Positions 1-9,279 of a stretch of 64,000 nucleotides of DNA are shown here, in pieces (within the stretch, counting starts at the first letter, position 1; every line of letters begins with the position of its first letter). A program made the position numbers and the translations under genes. This DNA comes from Phytophthora quininea. Its lineage: Eukaryota > Oomycota > Peronosporomycetes > Peronosporales > Peronosporaceae. The notes below the pieces were generated by a model. The model saw only the letters and a program-made list of their open reading frames with translations, did not search any database and was not told the origin of the DNA. The stretch is taken from positions 31,330 through 95,329 of the forward strand of contig JAAVTG010000109.1 of assembly GCA_011947345.1 (NCBI GenBank). The letters are read 5' to 3'.

Positions 1-641
1 TCACGCTGCGTCAGTCGCCCATTGCGGCGGTGCAGATCCTCTGGGTGAACCTCTTCATGGACGTCTTCGCGTCGCTCGTGCTCACGACGGACGAGCCGAA
101 AGCTGAGGATCTCCTTAACCGTAAGCCGTTCTCTCAGAGCCAGTCGCTGGTCACCCCGCGCATGGCGAAGCATATTGCAGGGCAAACAGTGCTGCAATTG
201 ACGCTCCTGCTCCTCCTTACGTTCCTGGGCGACAAGTGGTTTGACGTGCCGTCGGGCCGTGCTTCCGTGAGCCACGACGACCACGCCAGCTCGACACAGC
301 ACTTGACCATCGTCTTCAACACCTTCGTGTGGCTTCAGCTCTTCAACCAGCTCAATTGCCGACAAGGTGTAGCGGACGTGCCGCTGCTGCGGTTCTCAGG
401 ACTGTGGCAGAACAAGCTGAGCATCGCTGCGTTGGACGTGCAGGGCGGTCTCCAAGTGACCATCGTGCAGGTCGGCGGAGAGCTCTTCCACTGCGCGGCT
501 CTGACGGGCTCCCAATGGGCCGCCTGCATTGGCATGGGCGTGCTTGCGCTGCCCGTCGGCATGGCACTGCGACTATCGCAGGCCTCAAAAGCAGAAGTCG
601 ACTCGGTGCCAACTCGCGCATCGAGACGTGGTGGAGATTAG
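1..641 (+). CDS. Plasma-membrane-type Ca2+ ATPase, C-terminal part (5' end outside window)
   Basis: The frame is open from base 3 and gives the last 212 residues of a P-type (P2B, PMCA-like) calcium pump, which exports Ca2+ from the cytosol using ATP. The membrane segment WVNLFMDVFASLVLTTDEP carries the Asn and Asp that bind calcium in this family. It is followed by the family-typical loop with NRKPFSQSQSLVTPRM, a hydrophobic LTLLLLLTFLG segment, and FNTFVWLQLFNQLNCRQ, which matches the PMCA signature FNTFVxxQLFNxxNxR. A last membrane segment (SQWAACIGMGVLALPVG) and a short basic tail end the protein. The phosphorylation and nucleotide domains lie upstream of the window. No long calmodulin-binding tail is visible after the last membrane helix. 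Confidence 0.93.
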   Translation, partial: TLRQSPIAAVQILWVNLFMDVFASLVLTTDEPKAEDLLNRKPFSQSQSLVTPRMAKHIAGQTVLQLTLLLLLTFLGDKWFDVPSGRASVSHDDHASSTQHLTIVFNTFVWLQLFNQLNCRQGVADVPLLRFSGLWQNKLSIAALDVQGGLQVTIVQVGGELFHCAALTGSQWAACIGMGVLALPVGMALRLSQASKAEVDSVPTRASRRGGD

Positions 642-1664
642 CGTCTCGGGGCTGCAGAGCAGCGTTGTCGTCTTTCCTCCAGCTTTCAAACGCTCGAATG
701 AAACAAAGAGGTAAACTCGCTGACCAAAGAATTCTCGGCAATTGGTCGTTAGCGACCCGCTACTCACTCGCAACCACTTTCGTCTTGGACGCATCGAGTT
801 TTGATGCTGCCTGTAAAGCTGCAGTCAAACATCATAAACACCATCGGTTTACCGCGCCACCCGTAGGAAGCCTTTTCAGGAATGCCTCCTCCGGCAATCC
901 AAAGCTTCCAAGACAACCGCATGCGTCATTCCGCTGCCGGTCAAGCGATCAGCCGACGGACCAAACTCCTGTTTCTGCGCCGACTGTGACGACGATGGCG
1001 GCGATGGCGGCGATAAAGCGTGCCCGAGCCGTAAGGTCTCCCTCCAGCCATTCGCGTTCCGGTGGTTGGAGTGCGACTGCGCAGCGAACTGCTGCGTTGA
1101 CGACAGCAAAAGGCAAGGCTGTTCTGGTGTTGCGGCAAGTTATTACGTCGGGTAAGGATTTGCTGTCGGCGCCGCCACGCACGTCGATATCTGCTGACAC
1201 GCATCGTCTTGCCTTGTTTGGATGCATGAGTCGATGATGGCTGTAGGCTTTTGCGCGAAGTTGCCCGAGCAATAGATCGCTACCGTCAATTGGAGCGCGT
1301 CACTGCCCTTGGACCATCACTCCGACGCTGACGTCACAGCCGAACACGATCGAAGAGGACCATGTCGAATGCTCATTTCCAGCGCGCCCGAGGCTGCAAT
1401 GGAGCAGGAAGAAAATCGTGGCAGTGCAGGAGGGGACTGCAGCCCGAATCGCGATGATGCTGGGGCGAATCGTTTGCCTGTAGAGCTGGTATTCGGCGAT
1501 TGACCGTGGATGTATCCATCATTGGTACGCTGTACCTCTGAGGCCAATCTTGCGCTTTCAAGCGTTGCTTTGAATTCTGGTGGGAGGCGCTCCGTGTTTC
1601 ACAAACAAAAACGCCGCGCCGGCCGCAAGGGACCTCTTCCTCCGTCCACAGCTCCTCCGTCTCC
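642..1664. other. Intergenic region with no supported gene
   Basis: About 1 kb separates the Ca2+ pump stop from the biotin synthase start. Long open frames on both strands have biased, low-complexity composition and no recognisable domain, so I treat them as chance. A GCTCATTTCCAG string near 1367 partly resembles the oomycete initiator, but it lies about 290 bases before the next start codon and mismatches at the conserved CA. Confidence 0.6.
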
Positions 1665-2872
1665 ATGTTGCTCCGCAAGATCGCTTCCTCCGCGCGCGTG
1701 GGCGTGCGCCGCCAGTCCACCTCCTCGATGACACTCACGGTGCCCGGCCTGTCGGCCGAAGTCCGCAACGTACGTTCCTACAATTGCCATAAAGTCGAAA
1801 GTTTGCCATAAAATAGCTGACGGCATCCCCTTATTTATGGCTCCCCTACCTGCAGGACTGGACCAAGGAAGAGGTGCAGGCCATCTACGACCAGCCGCTG
1901 CTGGAGCTCGTGTACAAGGCCGCCACCGTGCACCGCATGCACTTCGACCCCACCGAGGTGCAGCAGTGCACGCTGCTGTCCATCAAGACGGGCGGCTGCA
2001 CCGAGGACTGCAAGTACTGCTCGCAATCGTCGCGCCACAAGACGTTCGTCAAGCCTGAGCCCACCAAGAAGGTGCAGGAGGTGGTCGAGATGGCTCGCCG
2101 CGCCAAGGCCGCCGGCAGCACGCGCTTCTGCATGGGCTCGGCCTGGCGCGAGGTGGGGCGTAAGAACGCCTTCAAGCACATCCTGGACATGGTGCGCCAG
2201 GTCAAAGCCATGGACCTCGAGGTCTGCTGCACGCTCGGCATGCTCACGGAGGAGCAGGCTCAGCAGCTCAAAGAGGCCGGGCTCTCGGCCTACAACCATA
2301 ACCTGGACACGAGCCGCGAGCACTACGCCAAGGTCATCACCACGCGCACGTACGACGACCGTCTGCAGACCATCGCCAACGTCCGCAAGGCCGGCATCTC
2401 GGTCTGCTGCGGAGGTATCTTAGGCCTAGGCGAGGAGAAAATCGACCGTGTTGGCCTGTTGCATACGTTGGCCACTATGGACGAGCACCCCGAGTCGGTG
2501 CCGGTCAACGCCCTCGTCTCGGTGGAGGGCACGCCCCTCTATGACGAGGACATTGCGCCCGTCACGGCCTTTGATATGGCGCGCATGATCGCCACGGCGC
2601 GCATTCTGATGCCCAAGACCATGGTGCGTCTCAGTGCCGGCCGCATGTCGTTCACGGACGCGGAGCAGGGCATGCTGTTCATGGCCGGCGCCAACTCGAT
2701 CTTCAACGGCGACACGCTGCTGACCACGGCCAACCCGGCCTTCGAGAAGGACAAGAAGCTGTTCGCGAGCATGGGGCTGACCGGCAAGCCGGCGTACACG
2801 AAGCACAAGGCCACGCCCTACATTGTCAAGGTGACGCACTCGGCGCCGGCCGAGACCGAGGCCGTGGCGTAA
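1665..2872 (+). CDS. BIOB: Biotin synthase (radical SAM), one intron, probable mitochondrial presequence
   Basis: This enzyme inserts sulfur into dethiobiotin to form biotin, the last step of biotin synthesis. Exon 1 (1665-1769) encodes 35 residues; the intron is 1770-1855 (GTACGT...CTGCAG, 86 bases); exon 2 (1856-2872) continues in frame, giving 372 residues in total. The radical-SAM cluster motif C-T-E-D-C-K-Y-C is at about residues 83-90 (Cys 83, 87, 90). Further family blocks are STRFCMGSAWR, YNHNLDTSREHYAKVITTRTYDDR, ICCGGILGLGE-like (here VCCGGILGLGEE) and the C-terminal AGRMSF and GANSIFNGDTLLTT, which bind the second cluster and SAM. The N-terminus MLLRKIASSARVGVRRQSTS is basic and Ser-rich, as in mitochondrial presequences. 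The ATG at 1665 is chosen because splicing at 1770/1855 joins it cleanly to the conserved D-W-T-K-E-E start of the catalytic domain. Confidence 0.95.
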
Positions 2873-3014
2873 ATTGGAGGAACGTTCGGAGACAGTGCGA
2901 GGTGTCCATTATTACTGTAATGTGGAGTATTAATAATATTCCTTTTTGACCCACAACAGCTTCGACTGCAGCATCGACCATGATCAAAACGGAATCTATA
3001 TTATTTAGTCGGCG

Positions 3015-3721
3015 CTACGCCATCTTCTTGGCCTTCTTGGTCTTGTGTCGACGCTTCTTGGGGGCAGCATTGCCGTTCGCAGCTCGCTTCTTCTGGGGCT
3101 TTTCCTCCATCGTCTCGTCGCCGTCTACGTCCTTGGTCTGCATCTCCTCGTCAGACTCTTCGTCCGGATACAGGTCGGACATGTCGTCGTCTGTCTGTTT
3201 GGCTGGTGTCTCCGCCACCAGTTCCTCCTCTTTCTCTTCTTCTTCCTCTTCATCCTCTGCATCTGAGTAAATCACTTGACTGTTCTCAAACTCGAACGCG
3301 TCTGCATCAAACTCCCCGTTTGTCCGTCCTCCTCATCGTCCTCGCTCTGCTTGACTTTGATCTTGACGTGCTGCTTCATGCGCTTGTACTTCTTGCCACT
3401 CACGTGCTTCTCCACCTCGGACGGGATGCGATTGAGGATGACTCCCGTCACATTGCAGTACAAACTCTTGGGCAGACGACGGTGCGGCACAATGTACGGC
3501 TCGTACTGCGAGTAGTCGTGGCAGTACCAGTCCCTGGCCTTGACGAACTTCTTTGACTTGAGGTGCGACTCGATGACGTCAACCCTCGGCAGCATTTCGT
3601 GCTGCGTCAGCTGGCACTTGACGCGGACGCGTTTGTGGTCGCCCTCGCCAGTCTCCACCAGCTCCAGGAACTCATGCTTGCTCAGTAGCGCCTGCACAGC
3701 AGCGTCCACGGCAGTCGCCAT
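3015..3721 (-). CDS. SURF2: SURF2 family protein, reading frame broken by one missing base
   Basis: A Surfeit-locus-2 family protein, a small conserved eukaryotic protein linked in other organisms to the nucleolus and ribosome assembly. The core PRVDVIESHLKSKKFVKARD, WYCHDYSQYEPYIVPHR and VTGVILNRIPSEVEKHVSGK is characteristic. The start is set at the ATG at 3721 (MATAVDAAVQALLSKH); the 28 upstream residues in frame look non-coding. The frame breaks at the C-run 3314-3317: the upstream frame stops at 3272, while the next frame carries the natural continuation (an F-D-A-D-A-F-E-F-E stretch, an acidic Asp/Glu block and a Lys/Arg-rich tail ending at 3015). One extra base in the run restores a protein of about 235 residues, normal for the family. 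A consensus error is more likely than a pseudogene, since nothing else is degraded. Confidence 0.88.
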
Positions 3722-3844
3722 TGTTGACACGCAAAAGTGATGCGAGGAGCTCCAGTCAAAGTGTGGAGCGCCCCAGATGCACTGGAACGAGAATGTGGGA
3801 CGCAATATGGGTCATTGACGAACTAAGGCAACTTGTTGAAACGA

Positions 3845-4768
3845 TTATGGGATGGCTAGTCTGTAATCTGCAGTCAGGCGAGCGCTGTTGAGCACGAGAG
3901 AGACATCGCTCAGGTTGCCCAGCATCTGCAGCAGCGGGACCATCAAATTGGCGTCCGAGTCGATGGAGACCACGCGGTCGGTGGTGTTGTCCCAGCAGAA
4001 GACCACGGCGTTGGTGGTCTCCACCTTCTGCCCCACCAATTTGGCTGCTAGATGTTCATGCTCGTTCTTGAGGTGAGGGAACGCGTAGCGCACCGTGTCG
4101 TTGGTCATGGTGAATGTGCTGGTCGCAGTGGCGAGGATCGAGCTGTCCCCGACGGTCTCTATGCGGTGCAGTCGGATCTCAAAGTCGCGGAAGCATAGCG
4201 ATATAAACCTCCAGTTCTGCAGGTGTGCCTCGATGTTGCACGCTGGCGCTCGTACATCCTTGGCCATCGTCGCCTGCAGGAAGTCTCGCTGCACGTGGTA
4301 GTCGCTCTGGGTCACTGTGGAAGGACGCGCAGGCGAGGTCGCTCTTCTGGGCACTGCAGGCCTGTACCCGAAGCGGAAGAGCCGAAAGTACTCGGCCACG
4401 GCGTTCCATGGCGTCGTTCGTGTGGAAATACCCGAAGCGATGACCTGCCGCTGCAGCTCCAGCCGCTGGACTTCCTCTCGTAGCTGCTGGATGCTCTCTT
4501 CGTAGGTGGCGGTCTTGTCGCGCTGCATCTTGCGGTATCGCGCCATGTTCTCGCGATTGCGCTTGCGGAGAGCGGCTCTGGCTGCTTCGTAGTCGTGGTT
4601 GCTTGGGATGATGGCGGCACGTTGTAAGAGCATTTGCATCGCGTGGATCGACACGTCGGAGCTCTCATTGTTCTTGGCGACAAACCTTCGGGACTCGGCT
4701 CGATGGATGACGTTGCCGACGATCCCGTCGCTCAAGTGGTGCGTGTTGGGCGGTGGGCTGTAGTCCAT
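3845..4768 (-). CDS. bZIP-type transcription factor, oomycete family
   Basis: This 307-residue protein is probably nuclear and DNA-binding. The basic region starts near residue 67 (LRKRNRENMARYRKMQRDK) and keeps the bZIP spacing N71-x7-R79. A zipper follows with heptad positions Tyr89, Leu96, Leu103 and Ile110. The C-terminal 170 residues (from about NAVAEYFRLFRFGYRPA) form a conserved-looking globular region that I cannot assign to a named domain. At basic-region positions +3 and +4 from the Asn it has Asn and Met, where classical bZIP proteins have Ala/Ser. It lies 0.7 kb from two tandem bZIP genes of similar architecture on the other strand. No frame break is seen. Confidence 0.72.
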   Translation of the reverse strand: MDYSPPPNTHHLSDGIVGNVIHRAESRRFVAKNNESSDVSIHAMQMLLQRAAIIPSNHDYEAARAALRKRNRENMARYRKMQRDKTATYEESIQQLREEVQRLELQRQVIASGISTRTTPWNAVAEYFRLFRFGYRPAVPRRATSPARPSTVTQSDYHVQRDFLQATMAKDVRAPACNIEAHLQNWRFISLCFRDFEIRLHRIETVGDSSILATATSTFTMTNDTVRYAFPHLKNEHEHLAAKLVGQKVETTNAVVFCWDNTTDRVVSIDSDANLMVPLLQMLGNLSDVSLVLNSARLTADYRLAIP

Positions 4769-5462
4769 GATGAGTGTCGATGTGAGGCTTGCTCTGCAGA
4801 TTGCGGTTTGAGTGGCAGTTGACGAAATTCGTCGCCCGATCCCGAAACTTCACGCAATCATCTGATGCAGAACAGGCAAACACGTTGGGATTGTTAGAAA
4901 CTCACGCTCAGTAATCCGTCATACCATACAAATACTGCAATTGTTTTCACACGCGAGACGGGGAGTATTTCTCAAAACCCAGTACCGATGTGTTGCCGTC
5001 GTCCCGAAACCAGTACCTTACACCAATCGCATTGTAGGTGAAGTCCTGCATGAATGTGGTTGCTGCCAATTCCGAGTCAGGTACTGGTTTCGGGACGATG
5101 GCGGAAAATAGATACTGGTTTCGGGAAATACTCTGAGACGGCTTCTTCACGCTCAACTTGACTCCGGCCTCTACGGCAAAAAGAAAAGGCTGCACGGTTG
5201 CAATCTGCGATGGTGTTCGTCAACATGACCATGATACATGTCATGGGCCTTGCGCACTTCCAAGGCGGGGTGGATGGTCACGCCAAGCTACTATATCGCC
5301 AACGACAAGTTGCCACGCGTCACCACCAAGTTCAACCACGTCAGCAGCAACATGACCGGAAGTGCTGCTCGCTTCGTGGTATCTGATGACAACCTGTCTG
5401 TTGTCCGACCAGGATTCGCACTTTTGCTTTTGCCGTCATCTTGAGCAAGGCGCGCGATTCTG
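4769..5462. other. Intergenic region between divergent bZIP genes, holding a small inverted repeat
   Basis: This stretch separates the minus-strand bZIP gene from the next plus-strand one and should contain both promoters. A minus-strand 82-residue open frame (4947-5195) runs across the inverted repeat at 5000-5126 but resembles nothing I know, so it is not called as a gene. Confidence 0.55.
5000..5126. repeat. Short inverted repeat with a third partial arm
   Basis: The 19 bases at 5000-5018 (CGTCCCGAAACCAGTACCT) are repeated exactly, in reverse complement, at 5079-5097, leaving a 60-base loop. A third partial arm (TACTGGTTTCGGGA) lies at 5113-5126 in the same direction as the second. It could fold into a hairpin, be the remnant of a small mobile element, or be a palindromic regulatory site. 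Confidence 0.75.
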
Positions 5463-6622
5463 ATGGTGCACGCAGATGAGCAGGAGACGCGTCGCCTGAA
5501 GAACCGCGAGTGCATGCGGAAGATCCGACAACGGCAGCGTCGAGAGCTCCAGGAAATGACAAACACCGCCAGGCGTCTCGAGACGCAGTATCGCGAGCTG
5601 TGCCATCGAGCATCATCGGACCAGGCAGCAGGTTCAGCCATCCACAGTCCAAACCGTGATCAGGAAGGGACTTTGTCGAGGTGGTCGAGCTGTCCAAGCG
5701 GCTGGGGGCCGAGAAGCTCTACTTGCAGACGCTGATCAAGCAGAAGAAGGCCTGGCAGCATCGACTGCAGCGCATCCTGGACTTTGAGGGCAGCAGCAAC
5801 CCTCCGAGTCAGCAGATGCAAACCGTTGTGCTTGACCAATTGGACGAGGCCCACGCACTGGAGGAGCTCGGATTCCACCCGCTGACCGACTGGGACTTGA
5901 CGCAGAGCATCATGGACAACAAGCGCAATATGGAGCGCGTCCAGAGCCAGCTACTCACTCCATCGATGCTCGACATGTTGAGCGAAACAAGAACCCACCG
6001 TCTGCAGGCGTTCGGTTGGGATGTCGTGCAGCACGTGGACGGCGGTGCCATGGAGTGCGTCCTAACCAAAATGTTCACTGGTCTCGACATCTTCGACCTC
6101 ATGCAGCGGTCGTTCGTCAGCGGTCTGCAGTTCCATGACTACAGGAGGTCCAAAGCAGAGACGCGTCGGCTGCAAGTGCTTCAGCAGCTGAATCCGAACG
6201 CCTACGTGCTCGTTCGAGATGTCGCGTCCCCGACCGACGTCTCCACGTTCAGGACAGTGTTCGTGCACTTCTTAATGGAGACGTCCAACGAGTTCTCTTC
6301 GTCCGACGCGAGTCAGGAAACTCTGCTAGGCTCAGGCTACGTGTTGGGCGGTCAGAGCGTTGCCACAGACCGGTCGTGTCTTGTGCGGGACGACAAAGAG
6401 CCAAAGCTGGCGTGGGCAGGCATGTCCGTCTCCATCGAGGCCCTGGACATCGTCAACTCCACCACCGGCGAGAGATCTCAGCAGATCCGCTGGACGGCCA
6501 GTAACGACTACGGCACCGAGGACCACGCGCAGCGGAATGCCGCCGACACGTTGCAGGCGGTGCTTCGCTGGGAGATGTTTGGCATCTCGCCCACCGCCCT
6601 CGTGTCCGTCTCGCCGCAATGA
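5463..6622 (+). CDS. bZIP-type protein, tandem paralogue of the next gene, one-base frame break
   Basis: The N-terminal frame (5463-5735) holds a bZIP basic region ETRRLKNRECMRKIRQRQRR with N14-x7-R22 and zipper positions Met32, Leu39 and Leu46. The C-terminal frame (to 6622) begins in register with the paralogue at RDFVEVVELSKRLGAEKLYL. The two frames meet at 5664-5669: one extra A there would give E-R-D-F, matching E-R-D-Y in the gene at 6722. The C-terminal region shares blocks with that paralogue (GWDVVQHV, GLDIFDLMQ, RLQVLQQLNPNAYVLVRDVA, VFVHFLMET, SGYVLG). The ATG at 5463 follows an in-frame stop at 5442. The function is inferred to be transcriptional; the large C-terminal domain is unassigned. 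The break may be a consensus error or an early pseudogene. Confidence 0.7.
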
Positions 6623-6721
6623 TAGCACTTGTAACTTACTGCCAACACGAACTGCGCTATCGCCCTCGTCATCAGCATGCATTGACGACCACGTGAATGC
6701 ACGGTCTCCATTTCCGACAGC

Positions 6722-7993
6722 ATGAGGTTTGGCTTCTCCACGTCATCATTGATGTGCATCGGGCCCTATACCGACGACCACAACGCCATTCCGCCAAGTT
6801 ACTCAGAGATGACACGTGCACGCAACTTGAGTCCGGCCGAGCAGGAGGCTCGTCGTCTCAAGAACCGCGAGTTCATGCGCAACTCCCGGGGGCGCCAGCG
6901 ACAGAAACTGCAGGACATGAAGGTCACGGTCCAACTGCTCGAGACGCAGTACGCCGAACTGTGTCGCCGGTCCGAAGAAGCTCGACGCGCATCTCCAGCA
7001 GCCCAGCTCCAAGTCATACCCAGCTCGAAACTCGAGCGAGACTACAACGCAGCCGTGGCCGTCGCCAAGCGGCTCGGAGCCGAGAAACTTTACCTTCGCA
7101 ACAGACTGCAGGAGACCGCGGCTTGGCAGCGACTCGTGCAGCGAGCCATCGACTTTGAAGCGAGCAGTGCAGCGTCCGCGAGACTGTTCCAGACCGCCGC
7201 GAGTATTCAGGTGGATATGGTGGACCAAGTGCAGGCGGCCGAGGAGCTGGGCTTCTACTCGCTGCGAGACTGGGACCTCACGCGCGCCATCCTGGACCAC
7301 AGACAGCAGATCTGCAATGTCGAGACGCGACTGCTTCAAACCAGTGAGACCAGCACAATCGGCGGCATTCGCACCAACCGCATGCAGGCTCTGGGCTGGA
7401 CCATCGTGCAGCGGGTGGAGACGAGCGTGATGGAGTTCGTCTTCTCCAAGCGGTTCTCCGGGCTCGACGTGCTGGACACCATGAACAAGACCTGGAGCAA
7501 CGACATTCTGCTCGAACGCTTCCGCACCGTCAAGGCCGAGACCTGTCGGCTGCAGGTGCTGCAGCAGCTCAACCCCACGGCCTTCGTGTTCGTTCGAGAC
7601 GTGGCTTCTCCCAGCGCCATCTCCATCTTCAGGTCCGTGTTCGTGCACTTCTTGGTCGAGGCCACCAAAGAGTTCTCGGCGGATGGCGAGACGACGCTCA
7701 CGGGCACGGGATACGTGCTGGGCACGCACAGTGTCCACGACATGTGTCCTCCGATCGCGACCCACGAGCGCGGCCGCATGGAGTGGGCGGATCTGTGCTT
7801 GACGACGGAGATGTATGACGTGGTGGACCCAGACACGGGCGAGGTCTTCCAGGAGGTCTTCTGGGCCGGCAGAACCGACTACCGCACACAAGAGGACGCT
7901 CTGCGCAACGCCGCCGACAATCTGCAGGGCTTGCTGCGCTGGGAGATGCACATTGTGGCCCCTGCGCTCACGCTGCCGATGCTAAAGTACTGA
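6722..7993 (+). CDS. bZIP-type protein with conserved C-terminal domain
   Basis: An intact 423-residue protein. The basic region ARRLKNREFMRNSRGRQRQ has N48-x7-R56, followed by zipper residues Met66, Leu73 and Leu80. A second helical segment lies around residues 100-150 (AVAVAKRLGAEKLYLRNRL). The C-terminal half carries the blocks GWTIVQRV, GLDVLDTMNKTW, CRLQVLQQLNPTAFVFVRDVA, FVHFLVEATKEF and TGYVLGTHSV shared with the upstream paralogue. The C-terminal fold could be START/Bet v1-like, but this is only an impression from the strand-helix pattern. The start is the first ATG (6722); Met11 (6752) and Met30 (6809) are possible alternatives nearer the basic region. It lies 99 bases after the paralogue, a tandem duplication. 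Confidence 0.75.
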   Translation: MRFGFSTSSLMCIGPYTDDHNAIPPSYSEMTRARNLSPAEQEARRLKNREFMRNSRGRQRQKLQDMKVTVQLLETQYAELCRRSEEARRASPAAQLQVIPSSKLERDYNAAVAVAKRLGAEKLYLRNRLQETAAWQRLVQRAIDFEASSAASARLFQTAASIQVDMVDQVQAAEELGFYSLRDWDLTRAILDHRQQICNVETRLLQTSETSTIGGIRTNRMQALGWTIVQRVETSVMEFVFSKRFSGLDVLDTMNKTWSNDILLERFRTVKAETCRLQVLQQLNPTAFVFVRDVASPSAISIFRSVFVHFLVEATKEFSADGETTLTGTGYVLGTHSVHDMCPPIATHERGRMEWADLCLTTEMYDVVDPDTGEVFQEVFWAGRTDYRTQEDALRNAADNLQGLLRWEMHIVAPALTLPMLKY

Positions 7994-8452
7994 CAGCTAT
8001 GTAGCTACCTTGTAAGCACCTTTTCCATCTCCAACAAAGCGTGCCGGTGGCTCATGTGGCGGCGTATTACGTTGGTCGGATCCCTCGACCCGCGTATTCC
8101 GCAGGTAGGACCGTCCGGCGTCCGCTGCCGGCGCGAAAGACGCTGAGCAAGTCCACCGTGGCAATGATGTCATGGCCAAGTCGATCGAATGGCTCTGGGC
8201 TCCAAAGCGCTCCCTGTGCGCGCAAACCGACTGATCGAGATTGCCCGCACCTCGTCAGGCATCTCTTCCATCGAGTTCTTCTGCAGCAAGCTCAGCCTCA
8301 CAAGCCGCAGCTAGTGGCAAAGGATACAAGACAACCCAGAGCTGGACTGAAAGAGACTTCCATAATCATGTGGTTGGTCGGTTATCCATACTAGTACACG
8401 AGCACTTCGAAGTGCCATCTTATCTGAACTTCTTTGCTGGAGGAATCTGCGT
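7994..8452. other. Intergenic region between convergent genes
   Basis: This lies between the stop of the bZIP gene and the stop of the START gene. The open frames here are short and have no domain. I see nothing to annotate. Confidence 0.6.
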
Positions 8453-9211
8453 CTATGCCTGGGCCAGCGTGATCTCGTGGATCTTCTCCACGAGCTTGAT
8501 GGGGGCCGAGAGTCCCAGGTAGCGCACCACCATGGCCGGCAGGTTGCCGCCGAGGTCCATGTGGGCGATCACGCTCATCTCGCACATGTCCGGGTTGGTC
8601 GGGTGGGGCACCACCACGTAGCCGCTGATGAGGATCGTGGCGCGCACGAAGCCCTTGCGCTCGGGCACGAACTCGACCGAGCGCGTGGCGATGAGCTTGC
8701 GGCCGTCGGGCAGCTCGCGGTACGTCGAGACGATCGAGAAGTCTCTGGCGGTGGTGAACATGACGGGCTTGGCGCTGACCTGGCGCACCTCGGAGAATGC
8801 GCTGAGCTTCTCCAGGGGCTTGACCTCGCGCGTCATGTCGTCGAACTTGGGCACCATGTTGCAGTCCATGAGGACGCGCGCGGCCTTGCCGGCGCTCACG
8901 TGCAGCGTGCCCGTGGTCTTCATGGTGTACCACTCGGAGCCCTGCACCTCGCCGTAGACGACCTGGATGCCCTTGTTGCACGGGCCCTCGCGCCAGCCGT
9001 TGGGCAGCACGTCCAGCCCGTCGAAGCGCGTCAGCAGCTTGTGCATCGAGTCGTCCTCGAACTCCTGCAGGTGGCTGCGCACGGCCGCGATAGGCGCCGG
9101 GATGGAGAAGCTCATGGCCTCGGACACGGGCGTCTCGGCGGCGTCGGGCGCGCTGTGCTTGGTCTGGGCGGCCACGCCGCGAGTGAGTTCCACGCTGCTT
9201 TCGAACACCAT
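8453..9211 (-). CDS. START-domain lipid-binding protein (full-length copy)
   Basis: A 252-residue single-domain protein that probably binds or carries a lipid in the cytosol; the ligand cannot be read from sequence. START-type features include the central YGEVQGSEWYTMKTTGTL strand pair, the hydrophobic-cavity stretches MVPKFDDMTREVKPLEKL and ARDFSIVSTYRELPDGRKL, the ATILISGYVVVPHPTNPDMC strands and a C-terminal helix, APIKLVEKIHEITLAQA, that would close the cavity. The start is the ATG at 9211. The frame stays open far upstream, but an initiator-like motif at 9266-9279 places transcription start inside that extension. This is the only one of three copies that keeps the C-terminal helix; the copies at 26227 and 43224 encode the same protein up to the break. 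Confidence 0.85.
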   Translation of the reverse strand: MVFESSVELTRGVAAQTKHSAPDAAETPVSEAMSFSIPAPIAAVRSHLQEFEDDSMHKLLTRFDGLDVLPNGWREGPCNKGIQVVYGEVQGSEWYTMKTTGTLHVSAGKAARVLMDCNMVPKFDDMTREVKPLEKLSAFSEVRQVSAKPVMFTTARDFSIVSTYRELPDGRKLIATRSVEFVPERKGFVRATILISGYVVVPHPTNPDMCEMSVIAHMDLGGNLPAMVVRYLGLSAPIKLVEKIHEITLAQA

Positions 9212-9218
9212 GGTGTGT

Positions 9219-9246
9219 GGCGGTGGCGGTGGTGGTGGTGGTGATG
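9219..9246. repeat. GGT/GGC triplet microsatellite in the START 5' leader
   Basis: An imperfect run of GGT/GGC triplets just upstream of the START codon. It is present in all three copies of the region (also next to 26931 and 43224). On the coding strand it would read as proline if translated, but it is probably untranslated leader. Confidence 0.85.
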
Positions 9247-9265
9247 GATGTGTCTGAGAGGAGGC

Positions 9266-9279
9266 AAGTTGGAGAATGA
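9266..9279 (-). promoter_or_regulatory. Oomycete initiator (INR-like) element of the START gene
   Basis: On the minus strand the sequence reads TCATTCTCCAACTT, a close match to the oomycete initiator consensus TCAYTYYNCAWTTT. It sits about 55 bases before the start codon, a usual distance. The same motif accompanies the other two gene copies at 26986-26999 (minus) and 43156-43169 (plus). Confidence 0.65.

Noticed and set aside
329..1237. A 302-residue plus-strand open frame after the Ca2+ pump
   Set aside because: It overlaps the pump in another frame, and its Arg/Ala/Ser composition changes without any domain or gene-like start.
1835..2323. Minus-strand open frames over biotin synthase and over eIF3i (e.g. 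62033-62581)
   Set aside because: Low-complexity shadows (Leu/His/Arg/Gly-rich) of strongly conserved genes on the other strand.
4947..5195. An 82-residue minus-strand frame across the inverted repeat
   Set aside because: No homology recognised; the repeat arms account for much of it.
8477..9244. A 255-residue plus-strand open frame rich in His/Arg/Ala/Val over the START gene
   Set aside because: A mirror of the GC-rich START coding strand with no domain; the same shadow appears over the other two copies, including the frame fused to the Gag-like start at 25867-26964.
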